Below are positions 18,335 to 26,923 of a stretch of DNA of 64,000 nucleotides, in pieces (the first letter of the stretch is position 1; every line of letters begins with the position of its first letter). The translations under genes and the position numbers were made by a program. The stretch lies in the NCBI RefSeq assembly GCF_003610895.1, contig NZ_MCAS01000012.1, forward strand, positions 186,001 through 250,000. Direction: 5' to 3'. Below the pieces are notes generated by a model. The model had not been told where the DNA came from, did not search any database, and saw only the letters and a program-made list of their open reading frames with translations. Origin of the DNA: Paraburkholderia fungorum. Lineage in GTDB: Bacteria > Pseudomonadota > Gammaproteobacteria > Burkholderiales > Burkholderiaceae.

Positions 18335-19312
18335 CTACGACGCAACCTGAAGATTCGTTGTCCTTTCAATGACCACTCGTAGAAAATTCACCAAGGCGGC
18401 GGATGAATGGTTCTTGCGCCATACCACAGTCATGGGGGACACCAGAACCTGAGGCTCGATTGCAATGAAGCGAACGCCGTTTCTTTTTGCCTGAGAAACG
18501 CTGGCCGGAACGAAGCTAATGCCGGCGCCGGCCGCAACAAGCCCCAGGGCAGTGTGCATATCGCGCGCCTCCTGTACGAGATCCAGCTCGATGCCTCGCG
18601 CAGATAATTCTTCAACGACAAGACTCGTGAGACTCGGTTTGGGGAACTGCGGGTACATGACGGCGACCTGATGTTGCAATTCTCCGATCGGTACCGTTGC
18701 GAATGCTGCCAGTGGGTGGCGCGCGGGCACAGCAATCATGAGCGGCTCGGTGACCAGCAGATGTTGCTCGATGTACTCGTCAGGGGGCAAGCCCGGCCGG
18801 GAGAATCCCACATCAATAGACCGGTTCGCCAGAGACTCTGCAATCTGCGCAGCCAGAAGTTCAGTGAAGGCAAGTTCTACGGCAGGATATGCGTCGCGAA
18901 ACGCATTGAGAATATCTGGCAGCACGCTGTACATGGCCGAACCGGCGAAGCCGATGCAAAGCCTGCCTGATTGGCCGCGGCCGATGCGCCTGACGTCCTG
19001 CACCGCAAGATCAAACTCGGATACGATGGCGACCGCTCGTTTAAGCAGCAAGGTGCCCGCTTCAGTCAACCGCAATGGCCTGGCATCGCGTTCAAGCAGC
19101 AGCACACCGAGTTCCTCCTCGAGTTGCCGTATCTGCTGGCTCAAAGGCGGCTGGGCAATATGCAGCCGGTCAGCCGCACGGGTGAAATTGAGTTCTTCTG
19201 CAACGGCGCGAAAATAGCGCAGATGCCGCATTTCCAGCCGGGCAGATGCATTAGCGGGAGGCGTTGAGCTGCGTTCACTACCGCTCGTGGTGTCAATCGT
19301 GCTGTCTGACAT
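18335..19312 (-). CDS. LysR-family regulator (BenM/CatM-like)
   Basis: The 325-residue protein has an N-terminal winged helix-turn-helix (about residues 28-87; LNFTRAADRLHIAQPPLSQQ) and a substrate-binding effector domain. The sequence of the DNA-binding part resembles BenM/CatM-like regulators of aromatic degradation. About 25 Ser/Thr-rich residues precede the usual start, but AAGGAGG is well placed before the ATG at 19312. It lies between an SDR gene and an alpha/beta hydrolase gene on the same strand and may control them. No aromatic pathway genes are adjacent. Confidence 0.87.
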   Translation of the reverse strand: MSDSTIDTTSGSERSSTPPANASARLEMRHLRYFRAVAEELNFTRAADRLHIAQPPLSQQIRQLEEELGVLLLERDARPLRLTEAGTLLLKRAVAIVSEFDLAVQDVRRIGRGQSGRLCIGFAGSAMYSVLPDILNAFRDAYPAVELAFTELLAAQIAESLANRSIDVGFSRPGLPPDEYIEQHLLVTEPLMIAVPARHPLAAFATVPIGELQHQVAVMYPQFPKPSLTSLVVEELSARGIELDLVQEARDMHTALGLVAAGAGISFVPASVSQAKRNGVRFIAIEPQVLVSPMTVVWRKNHSSAALVNFLRVVIERTTNLQVAS

Positions 19313-19503
19313 GCAAACCTCCTTGACGAACCCGTGCGCAGCCCTCAGATTTCATCCAGAAGCCTGTCCCGGTTCCGGCAATAAAGAGCAGGCATACGAA
19401 GAATCCTGTGGCTGCGACCAAAACTGAATATCAAAGGCCGGCTGGGATATTCTCGGTTGCAGCCGGAATGGCTAGCATTGTCGCCGTAATCAATCGATTC
19501 GTG

Positions 19504-20259
19504 TTACCGGCCACCCGAAACAGCAACGATAGCGGCAGTCACGTAAGCGGCAGACGGCGAAACAAGCCACCGCACGCTCTCGGCGATTTCATGAGCGGTG
19601 CCGGCACGACCCATCGGCACGGTCGCAGACAGGCGTGCCGTTCGATCCGGATCGCCAGCAGCGGCGTGCAAATCCGTTTCGACGAGGCCCGCGGCAACGG
19701 CGTTGACACGGATGCCCTCAAGCGCCACCTCCCTCGCCAGTCCCATTGTCAACGTATCGATTGCGCCTTTCGTGGCAGCGTAGTGGACCCATTCACCTGA
19801 GCCGCCGAGTTGCGCCGCGCGCGAAGAGAGATTCACGATGACGCCGCCACGGCCGCCGCGCCTGGTAGACATCCGTTTCACCGCCTCGCGCGAACACAGG
19901 AAAGCCCCGATCACATTGACCGCGAAAACATCTTGCAGCGCTTGCGCTGAGATGGCTTCAACACGCGAGAATCCGCCAGTCACTCCACCGTTATTTACCA
20001 GTACGGTGGGCAAACCAAACGCCTGGTCGACCGTGCTGAAGAGGCGTAGTACCTCTTCCTCCTTTGAAACATCCGCGTGTATGGCGAGCGCCTGACTGCC
20101 GGTAAGACGGATCTCGTTCGCGACTTGCTCCGCACTGGCACTGTTGCTGGAATAGTTGACTGCGACGGCATAGCCATCTCTAGCCAGTGCCCGTGAAATT
20201 TCTGCGCCGATACCGCGGCCACCGCCGGTGACGATTGCAACCTTTTCAAGCTGGGGCAT
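19504..20259 (-). CDS. SDR-family NAD(P)-dependent oxidoreductase
   Basis: This 251-residue classical short-chain dehydrogenase has the cofactor motif TGGGRGIG (about 11-18), NNGG in place of the usual NNAG, catalytic Ser in SSRAAQ and YAATK (Tyr and Lys), and the terminal VSGGR common in the glucose/3-oxoacyl reductase groups. Asn-Tyr-Ser after the second strand suggests NADP(H) is possible. GGAGA precedes the ATG at 20259. The substrate cannot be named. Its neighbours on the same strand are the LysR gene and the hydrolase. Confidence 0.87.
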   Translation of the reverse strand: MPQLEKVAIVTGGGRGIGAEISRALARDGYAVAVNYSSNSASAEQVANEIRLTGSQALAIHADVSKEEEVLRLFSTVDQAFGLPTVLVNNGGVTGGFSRVEAISAQALQDVFAVNVIGAFLCSREAVKRMSTRRGGRGGVIVNLSSRAAQLGGSGEWVHYAATKGAIDTLTMGLAREVALEGIRVNAVAAGLVETDLHAAAGDPDRTARLSATVPMGRAGTAHEIAESVRWLVSPSAAYVTAAIVAVSGGR

Positions 20260-20417
20260 GTTTTTCTCCGTTGATGAGTTGCATAAGAGGCAGCGCCTCT
20301 CATGTCTCTGGATACGCTTCCTCTCCCGAATGAGAAAGCGTTTACGGGCATGCGTCCAATAGCTTTGAGGTCTCGAATCATATGCGGCTCGTATCGGAAA
20401 AGCGTTCCCCCAAAAGA

Positions 20418-20439
20418 AAAACGCCCCGCAGGGCGTTTT
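20418..20439 (-). terminator. Terminator of the porin gene
   Basis: AAAACGCCC and GGGCGTTTT form a 9-bp stem with a CGCA loop. Read on the minus strand it is followed by TCTTTT, as expected for intrinsic termination. It lies about 55 bases after the porin stop codon. Confidence 0.8.
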
Positions 20440-20493
20440 CCGGAACCTCAGAACGAAAGAGCTTGCGCTCCTCGTCGACGAGATCAGACTCGC

Positions 20494-21657
20494 TTAGAAC
20501 TTGTGACGGATACCGACGCGGAATGCCAGTTGGTTGTCCGAACCCGTGCCCGACGAGTTGAAGTAGCTCGTGCTCGAACCGATCTGCGCTTGCAGATTGG
20601 TCTTGCCGACCTGGCCGGCAGCGATCTGGTAGATACCCAGTGCATACACGTCCGTACGCTTGCTCAGCGCGTAGTCGACGCTCAGGTCCGCCTGGTTCCA
20701 GTGGCCCGTGTTGGCGCCGCTCAGGTGCATGTACGTGTAGCCTGCGCCTGCCGTCAGTGCCGGCGTGAAGGCGTACTTCGCGCCTGCTTCGTACGCGGCG
20801 AACGTGGTCGAGCCGCCCGTGATCGGAGCGAAACGCGTGTTCGTGTACAAGGCCCACAGCGTAGCCGCGCCGATCGAGTAACGGCCGCCGACACCGAACG
20901 TGCGCAGATCACGGATGGTGCCCGTGGTCACGTTGGCGAGGCTGGTCGAGAACGCCGGGGTTGCCTGGCTCGGGAAACGGATGTCCGTGTACGCTGCGCC
21001 GACGCCGAACGGGCCGTTTGCGTAGTTCACACCGAGGCTGTATGCGCGCGACGAACCTGCGACCGGTGCTGCGGTCGTGCCGGTTGCCGGTGCGCCGGCG
21101 AATGCGCCAGCCTGGTTCGAGAAGCCGTACATCGCGCCGAAGGTCAGGCCCGCGAAATTCGCGCTGCTGAACTTGACTGCGTTGTTGATGCGGCTCGAGG
21201 TCAGCTGGTCGACGTCGTTGATGTGGTAAGCGTAGTTACCCGCGACGGTTTGGCCACCCGTCGAGTAGTTGCCGCCCAGATAGTCCGTCGAAAACGAATA
21301 CTGGCGACCGAACGTCAGCGAACCGACGTTGTTCTGCGACAGACCGACATAGGCTTGACGGCCGAACAGCGCGCCACCCTGGCCGAGCGTGCCGTTGCCG
21401 CTGTTGAAGCCGCTTTCCAACACGAACAGCGCCTTCAGGCCGCCACCGAGGTCTTCGGTGCCGCGCAGACCCCAACGGCTACCCGATGCAACGCCGTCGT
21501 CGTACTTGAAGAGGTTGTCGTGACCGGTGGCGGTCTTCGAGTTGTTCACATAGCTGATGCCGGCGTCGATCAGGCCATACAGCGTGACGCTGCTTTGCGC
21601 GTGAGCGGCGCTGGCGAAGACGGCGAGAGTAGCGGCGGTCAATACTTTCTTGTTCAA
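20494..21657 (-). CDS. Gram-negative general porin
   Basis: The 387-residue outer-membrane protein has a signal peptide (about 1-20, cleaved after AHA) and the QSSVTLYGLIDAGI start typical of Burkholderia trimeric 16-strand porins, with repeated amphipathic strands and a C-terminal Phe (GIRHKF) used for barrel assembly. It lets small hydrophilic solutes diffuse through the outer membrane. The start is a TTG at 21657 with GGAGA upstream. Codon use is strongly biased, as in highly expressed genes. A hairpin terminator follows. The DNA strand opposite it has a long open frame that is only a shadow. Confidence 0.92.
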   Translation of the reverse strand: MNKKVLTAATLAVFASAAHAQSSVTLYGLIDAGISYVNNSKTATGHDNLFKYDDGVASGSRWGLRGTEDLGGGLKALFVLESGFNSGNGTLGQGGALFGRQAYVGLSQNNVGSLTFGRQYSFSTDYLGGNYSTGGQTVAGNYAYHINDVDQLTSSRINNAVKFSSANFAGLTFGAMYGFSNQAGAFAGAPATGTTAAPVAGSSRAYSLGVNYANGPFGVGAAYTDIRFPSQATPAFSTSLANVTTGTIRDLRTFGVGGRYSIGAATLWALYTNTRFAPITGGSTTFAAYEAGAKYAFTPALTAGAGYTYMHLSGANTGHWNQADLSVDYALSKRTDVYALGIYQIAAGQVGKTNLQAQIGSSTSYFNSSGTGSDNQLAFRVGIRHKF

Positions 21658-21954
21658 GACTTTCTCCGATTAAAAATTAAGCGATCGCGACGCCATGCTC
21701 TTTGGCAGGTCGTGCGATGGCCCGAAATTTAAGGGAATGCAGAGTAAGGTATGTGACAGGTTCGGTTATTTTCGAATCTGTCGCGTCGGCGCGACACTCA
21801 CCTATCGTTGCTGGTTGAATTCACGCAAGGGGTGCCGCTCATAAGCTTTTCCCCGATCGTGCATATAAGCGTGTGAAAAACGATTGGTTTTCGGGGGCAT
21901 CGGCTGCATGCGACGATCCGCGCCTACCAATCAGAATTGCTCGAGGGCACACGC

Positions 21955-22761
21955 ATGCAACGCCGCAAAATCATCCAGAATCTGCTCGTTATCGCCGCCG
22001 TTTCGTTCACGGCAACGTTTGCGCATGCCGACGACAAACAACTCAGGATCGGCACGATGAGCGGTCCGGACGCACAGATCTGGTCGGTCGTGACCAAAGT
22101 CGCGGCGCGCGAGGGGCTGAATGTGAAGGTCATCGAATTCAACGATTACGTGCAGCCGAACGCGGCACTCGATGCCGGCGACCTCGACGCCAACGGTTTC
22201 CAGCACCAGCCGTTTCTCGACAGCCAGATCAGGCAGCGCGGCTACAAGATCGTCAACGTCGGCCTGACCTACGTTTCGCCGATGGGCTTCTATTCGAACC
22301 GGCTCAAGTCGCTGAAGGACTTGCCGGAAGGCGCGAAAGTCGGCATCCAGAACGATCCGTCGAATGGCAACCGTGCGCTGCTGCTGTTGCAGAAGTACGG
22401 CGTGATCAAGCTGAAGCCGGGTGCCGGCACGAACGGCGTCAATGCCACGCCGCTCGACGTCGCCGAGAATCCGAAGAAGATCAGGCTGGTTGAACTCGAC
22501 GCCGCGCAATTGCCGCGTGCGCTCGGCGACCTCGACGCCGCCTCGATCAACACCGACTATGCGGTGAAGGCCGGTTTGCAGCCAACCAAAGACGCGATCG
22601 CCATCGAAGATCTCAAGGGTCCGTACGCGAATCTGATCGCCGTGCGCGCGCAGGATCGCGATAAGCCGTGGGTCAGGAAGCTGGTGGCGGCCTACGAATC
22701 GGATGAAGTGCGCAAGTACATCGACACGCAATTCAAAGGCGCGATCATTCCGGCTTTCTGA
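21955..22761 (+). CDS. MetQ/NlpA-family ABC substrate-binding protein
   Basis: The 268-residue protein has an N-terminal signal peptide (about 1-23, cleaved after AHA) and the NlpA/MetQ pattern: IGTMSGPDAQIW, VIEFNDYVQPNAALDAGDLDANGFQHQPFLD and a late IAVRAQD. MetQ proteins deliver methionine to the MetNI transporter. There is no lipobox Cys, so it would be soluble in the periplasm rather than lipid-anchored. No metN or metI gene is adjacent, so it is an orphan here. ATG at 21955 is chosen over 21937 because GAGGG is correctly spaced. A strong hairpin follows. Confidence 0.85.
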   Translation: MQRRKIIQNLLVIAAVSFTATFAHADDKQLRIGTMSGPDAQIWSVVTKVAAREGLNVKVIEFNDYVQPNAALDAGDLDANGFQHQPFLDSQIRQRGYKIVNVGLTYVSPMGFYSNRLKSLKDLPEGAKVGIQNDPSNGNRALLLLQKYGVIKLKPGAGTNGVNATPLDVAENPKKIRLVELDAAQLPRALGDLDAASINTDYAVKAGLQPTKDAIAIEDLKGPYANLIAVRAQDRDKPWVRKLVAAYESDEVRKYIDTQFKGAIIPAF

Positions 22762-22793
22762 ACAATCCGTTCCCCGGCAACCGACGCGTAAAC

Positions 22794-22826
22794 GCAGATC
22801 GCCCGCTGAAATAGCGGGCGATCTGC
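22794..22826. terminator. Bidirectional hairpin between convergent genes
   Basis: A perfect 14-bp stem, GCAGATCGCCCGCT with its complement, and a GAAAT loop lies between the stop codons of the MetQ-like and aspartoacylase-like genes. Its placement suggests termination for both directions, though T-runs are short. Confidence 0.75.
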
Positions 22827-22842
22827 TTTGCGGCCACAGCGT

Positions 22843-23958
22843 TTAGTTGCTCAACAACGAACCGCTCCTGAATGCCTTCGCGCCGGCAATGCGCGCGAAT
22901 TCCAGCCCGGCCGTCGCGAAGCGCGTCAAATGCCGCGCGTACAGCACGCCGGCCACGCTGCTCTTCAGTGTGACGACGCGATCGGTCAACGGATCGACGA
23001 TATCGGCGATCTCATGGCCGACATCGACCCAGGTGCCGACTTCGCAGCGGTAAACCAGCACGCCGCTAATCGGCGCGACGATCGGCTCGGCGCCGGCCAA
23101 CGGCGTTGCGGCGAATTCGAGCGCCGGCAGCGGTGCCGGGGTGCCGTCGATCACGCCGCGCGAAGTCAGGTATTCGATGATCGCCTGGGCGTCGCGCTCG
23201 GCGTACTCGTACGACACTTCGCGTTGACCGCGCAGTTCGATCGTGACCGAGATCGAGCCGTTCGGAATCGGGAAGCGGTCGCCGTAACGGCCGCGCAGAT
23301 CCGACCAGCAGAAGCTGTGGATTTCGTCGAACGGATTGCCCACCGAATTGAGCGCCAGCAACGAGGCCTTGGCGTCGAGATAGCGGGCGAGCGGCTCGAC
23401 TTCCGGCCACAGGTCGGGATTCGTGTACAGGTGCATCGCGGCTTCCCAGTCGCAGTGCAGATCGAGTACGACGTCGGCGTCGCAGGAGAGTTTTTGCAGT
23501 GCCAGCCGTTGCGATTCGAGTTCGGTTGCCGGCTCTTGCGCAGCGAGTGCTTCGCGCATCGCCGCGCGGATTGCCGTGCGATTGGCTTCGACGTTGTCGC
23601 TCAGGCGCGCTTCGATACCGGGCTGAATCAGCGCTGCCAGTTCGTAGAAATTGCGGTTGAAGTTCTGCGCGGTGTTGGTCTCGAAGCGGCCCGTCAGATG
23701 GCCTAGAAAGTGCTGATTCAGGCCGATCGGATTGGCCACCGGCACGATCACGACTTCGCCGCGCACCTTGCCCGCGGCTTCCAGTGCGGCGAGCTTGCGG
23801 CGCAGCGCCCACGAGACCAGCATGCCAGGCAACTCGTCGGCATGCAGCGACGACTGGATGTAAATCTTCTGCCCGCCGCCGGGACCATAGTGAAAACTCG
23901 TCAGGTTACGGGCAGTGCCGAGCGTCGGGGCAATCAGCGGATGGGTTTGGGTTTGCAT
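22843..23958 (-). CDS. Succinylglutamate desuccinylase/aspartoacylase-family hydrolase
   Basis: The 371-residue protein belongs to the M14-related AstE/AspA group. Visible zinc ligands are His and Glu in SLHADELPG near the N terminus and His in DLHCDWE mid-protein; NFNRNFYEL follows the first pair. The C-terminal part, with APISGVLVYRCEVG, looks like a small beta barrel. Removal of an acyl group from an amide substrate is expected. Start at ATG 23958 (MQTQTHP) is preferred to a TTG 21 bases upstream. It points towards the MetQ-like gene; no arginine-catabolism genes accompany it, so the AstE role is not supported. Confidence 0.82.
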   Translation of the reverse strand: MQTQTHPLIAPTLGTARNLTSFHYGPGGGQKIYIQSSLHADELPGMLVSWALRRKLAALEAAGKVRGEVVIVPVANPIGLNQHFLGHLTGRFETNTAQNFNRNFYELAALIQPGIEARLSDNVEANRTAIRAAMREALAAQEPATELESQRLALQKLSCDADVVLDLHCDWEAAMHLYTNPDLWPEVEPLARYLDAKASLLALNSVGNPFDEIHSFCWSDLRGRYGDRFPIPNGSISVTIELRGQREVSYEYAERDAQAIIEYLTSRGVIDGTPAPLPALEFAATPLAGAEPIVAPISGVLVYRCEVGTWVDVGHEIADIVDPLTDRVVTLKSSVAGVLYARHLTRFATAGLEFARIAGAKAFRSGSLLSN

Positions 23959-24168
23959 GGTTTTCAAATCCGCGCGCAAGTGGGCGTGCCGCGCTATGTC
24001 GTTGATTACAGGAGGAATAGGGTGCTTCGCGGCCGGTTATTGACGGTCCGGTTCGCCGCATCCCGGTCGCACGATCTTAGCCGATATGGCGCGAAGCGTG
24101 GTCTTCCGCGGCGCCGTGCGTGATGCGCGCGGCGCCGCAATCGGAATGCCGGGCGAGCCGCCAAACAA

Positions 24169-24197
24169 AACGGGCTCCGTATGACACGGAGCCCGTT
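24169..24197 (-). terminator. Terminator of the amino-acid binding protein gene
   Basis: AACGGGCTCCGT pairs perfectly with ACGGAGCCCGTT over 12 bp around a 5-base loop. On the minus strand the stem is followed by TTGTTTGG. It lies 44 bases beyond the stop of the gene at 24241-25023. Confidence 0.8.
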
Positions 24198-24240
24198 CCT
24201 TGCAAGCCGGCAAGCGCGCCGTCAGGCGCGCGTGACTGGC

Positions 24241-25023
24241 TTAGCTGCCGTACACGTCGAAGTCGAAGTACTTCTTCTCGAGCTTCTTGTACGTACCGTC
24301 CTTGATGATGTCGGCGATTGCCTTGTCGACCTTCGCCTTCAGATCGGTGTCTTCCTTGCGCATGCCGATGCCCGCGCCGTTGCCGAGGACCTTCTCGTCG
24401 ACCAGATCCTTGCCCGCGAACTCGTAGCCCGCGCCGCGCGGCGTCTTCAGGAAGCCGATTTCAGCTTCAACGGCGTCCTGCAGCGAAGCGTCAAGACGAC
24501 CCGACAGCAAGTCGGCGTAGACCTGATCCTGGTTCTGATACGGAACCACCTTCACGCCCTTCGGCTCCCAGTAGGTCTTCGCGTAGGTTTCCTGGATCGT
24601 GCCCTGTTCGACGCCAACCGCCTTGCCCTTCAGCGAATCAGCCGTCGGCATCACGCCCGAGCCCTTCTTCGTGACGAGGCGCGTCGGCGTGTTGAACAGT
24701 TTCGACGAGAAGGCGATCTGTTCGGCGCGCTGCGGCGTCATGGACATCGACGACAGCACGCCGTCGAACTTCTTCGCCTTCAGGGCCGGAATCATGCCGT
24801 CGAAGTCGTTTTCGATCCACACGCATTTTGCCTTCAGGCGCGTGCAGATTTCATTGCCGAGGTCGATGTCGAAGCCAACGAGCTTGCCGTCCGAACCCTT
24901 GGACTCAAACGGGGGGTAGCTGGCGTCAACGCCGAAACGGATAGTCGACCAATCTTTAGCGTGTGCGCCAATCGAGACGGTGGCAAGCAGAGCAACCGTC
25001 AAAGCCGCTAGCAGTTTTTTCAC
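24241..25023 (-). CDS. Basic amino-acid ABC substrate-binding protein (ArgT/HisJ-like)
   Basis: The 260-residue protein has a signal peptide (about 1-23, cleaved after AHA) and the SBP family 3 pattern: IRFGVDASYPPFESK, LVGFDIDLGNEIC and FDGMIPALKAKKFDGVLSSMSMTPQR, very close to lysine/arginine/ornithine or histidine binding proteins. It would deliver its ligand to an inner-membrane ABC transporter, whose genes are not in this window. The start is GTG at 25023 with GAGGAG upstream. It is followed by a strong terminator. Confidence 0.88.
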   Translation of the reverse strand: MKKLLAALTVALLATVSIGAHAKDWSTIRFGVDASYPPFESKGSDGKLVGFDIDLGNEICTRLKAKCVWIENDFDGMIPALKAKKFDGVLSSMSMTPQRAEQIAFSSKLFNTPTRLVTKKGSGVMPTADSLKGKAVGVEQGTIQETYAKTYWEPKGVKVVPYQNQDQVYADLLSGRLDASLQDAVEAEIGFLKTPRGAGYEFAGKDLVDEKVLGNGAGIGMRKEDTDLKAKVDKAIADIIKDGTYKKLEKKYFDFDVYGS

Positions 25024-25774
25024 TGTTTAACTCCTCGGTGGTAGTTCAAATACTCCCGTATGCGGTTGTGCCGCTGCGGGACGCCTGGTGCGACTTACGA
25101 CCAGGCTTGGGTTGAAGCTGCAGGCCGGGGCGGCCAGCAGCGCGCGCCAAGCTTATCAGTTCAAAAAGATTGGGTAGCTAGTGAAACACCGGATGGCGGA
25201 TGGCAATAGCTTTTAGGGCTTGAATGTGGTGGCGATTCGAGCGTGCCGTTATGCGCATTGCATTGCTTCAGCGTGATGCTGCCTGCCTTGTAACCATGTC
25301 GTAAAGAAGTTGGCTAATGGTGCTTAAGGATGACTGAACGGGACTAAGGGTGACAGAAGGTGGCCAATGGTGAAACTTTGCGGACAGTTCGCAGGATGCG
25401 TGGAGCTGGCAGAATCGGTATTGAATAGCGGTTATTTTCTACCACCTATTGCCGATTATTACAAAGCTCGCGATTGTTTCAATTGACTGTCGGCGAGTTA
25501 AAGATTCCGCCAGAACTACCGTTAAATGCAGTTGAGCGCATTTGTTAATTTTGTTAAATCATGTCTGACCGATTGTTTTTCTCGATTGGGCTGGGGCCGG
25601 AACCAAAAGTGCATTACTTGGCGCTATTATCAACGCTTTGCACGCCTGCCTTCGCGGCGTGCGAACATATATTGGTATCTGTCTGAACAAAGTCATCGAG
25701 CACGACGTCTGCGGTTAAACGCCGCACGCCTGTTTGCGTTCGTCTTAATGACATTCTGCTAAGCGGTTTTGTAT
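25024..25774. other. 751-bp noncoding gap with divergent promoters
   Basis: No supported gene is seen. The left end holds the promoter of the amino-acid binding protein; the AT-rich part from about 25430 to 25570 probably holds that of the PotD-like gene. Two near-identical 12-mers, TGGCTAATGGTG (25310-25321) and TGGCCAATGGTG (25361-25372), lie 51 bases apart. A 78-codon frame at 25526-25762 has no ribosome site and no family resemblance. Confidence 0.5.
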
Positions 25775-26923
25775 ATGCGAACGATTTCGATGGCAGATGA
25801 AATGCGCTGTTTCAAACCAACACTCTGGCGTCGAATTGCAGGCGCGGCGGCACGCGTGAGTTCGTTGCGCAGCCGCGGGTTTTCCGGTTTTTTGACACTG
25901 CTGATAAATGCTGCTCTCTGCTGTAGCCTTTTGTCGTCAGCACCTGTTGCGGCCGCCGGCAAAGTTTTGCGTGTGCTGGCATGGCCCGGTTATGCGGACG
26001 CCGACGTCGTCAAGACGTTCGAAGCGCGCTACAACGCGAAGGTCGAAGTCACCTGGGTCGATTCCGACGAGGCCTTATGGACGCAGATGCATGCCCAGGA
26101 TACGCCGCCGTTCGACGTGCTCGCGGCCAATACGGCTGAAATCGAGCGCTATACCCGCGCGAATCTGCTGGCGCCGCTCGATCTGGCCAGTTTGCCGAAT
26201 ACCAGAAAACAGTTGCCGCGCTTTCAGGCGCTGTCGTCGATTCAAGGACTGACCTCGGCGGGCAAGGTGTACGCCATTCCATTCACGTATTCGTCGATGG
26301 GGCTGATCTATGACCGCAAGCAGATCGCCGTTGCACCGCGCTCGATGCGCGAATTGTGGAACCCGCGCTATCGCGGCAAGGTTCTGGACTTCAATAGCGC
26401 CCAGCATAATTTTTCGTTTACCGCGCTGGCGCTGGGCTATCCCCATCCCTTCCAGCTCGATGCCACGCAGATGCGGATAATCGCTCGCAAACTCGTCGAT
26501 CTGCGCCGCAACCTGCTGACCTATTACACGGTGCCGGAAGAAGCGACGGCGTACTTTATCCACCACAACGTCGCCCTGATGTTCGGTAACTACGGCACCC
26601 AGCAGGTTGAGTCGCTGCGCCGCGCCGGCGCCGACGTGGGCTATGTGATCCCCGACGAAGGCGCGCTCGCCTGGCTCGACTGCTGGTCGATGACGCGTTC
26701 GGCCACGGATCGCCCGCTCGCGCTTGCGTGGATCAATTACATGATCGAGCCCGACGTCAGTGCGTTATTGACGCAACGTCAGGGACTCGCCAACACGTTG
26801 ACGGCGCCGGCGGAGGGCAGCGACCAGGCGCACATCGTCTGGATTGGCCCAGTGGAAGATATTCAGCGCCGCGAGGAACTGTGGAACAGAATCGTGTCTG
26901 GCGACAGGTCGGAGCGTTTTTGA
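25775..26923 (+). CDS. PotD-like periplasmic polyamine-binding protein (NspS-like)
   Basis: The 382-residue protein has a long N-terminal region with a hydrophobic signal segment (about residues 35-61, ending VAAAG) and the PotD/PotF fold: VLAWPGYADADVVKTFEARY, YAIPFTYSSMGLIYDR, and GYVIPDEGALAWLDCWSM. Such proteins bind putrescine or spermidine. No transporter genes are adjacent; the stop overlaps the start of a diguanylate cyclase (TGATG), so the binding protein is likely a sensor that acts on that enzyme. The start is uncertain: ATG 25775, ATG 25790 or TTG 25769. Confidence 0.82.
   Translation: MRTISMADEMRCFKPTLWRRIAGAAARVSSLRSRGFSGFLTLLINAALCCSLLSSAPVAAAGKVLRVLAWPGYADADVVKTFEARYNAKVEVTWVDSDEALWTQMHAQDTPPFDVLAANTAEIERYTRANLLAPLDLASLPNTRKQLPRFQALSSIQGLTSAGKVYAIPFTYSSMGLIYDRKQIAVAPRSMRELWNPRYRGKVLDFNSAQHNFSFTALALGYPHPFQLDATQMRIIARKLVDLRRNLLTYYTVPEEATAYFIHHNVALMFGNYGTQQVESLRRAGADVGYVIPDEGALAWLDCWSMTRSATDRPLALAWINYMIEPDVSALLTQRQGLANTLTAPAEGSDQAHIVWIGPVEDIQRREELWNRIVSGDRSERF

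Noticed and set aside
20302..21732. 476-codon open frame opposite the porin gene
   Set aside because: Antisense shadow caused by biased codon use of the porin; composition is Arg/Val/Ala repeats with no fold.
21658..21954. SAM riboswitch before the MetQ-like gene
   Set aside because: No conserved riboswitch core or terminator/antiterminator pair is visible in this gap.
25526..25762. 78-codon frame in the large gap
   Set aside because: No ribosome site and unusual composition; more likely promoter DNA of the PotD-like gene.
26728..26922. Upstream extension of the diguanylate cyclase frame
   Set aside because: It overlaps the binding-protein gene in another frame; ATG at 26923 with TGATG coupling and a membrane helix right after it is better.
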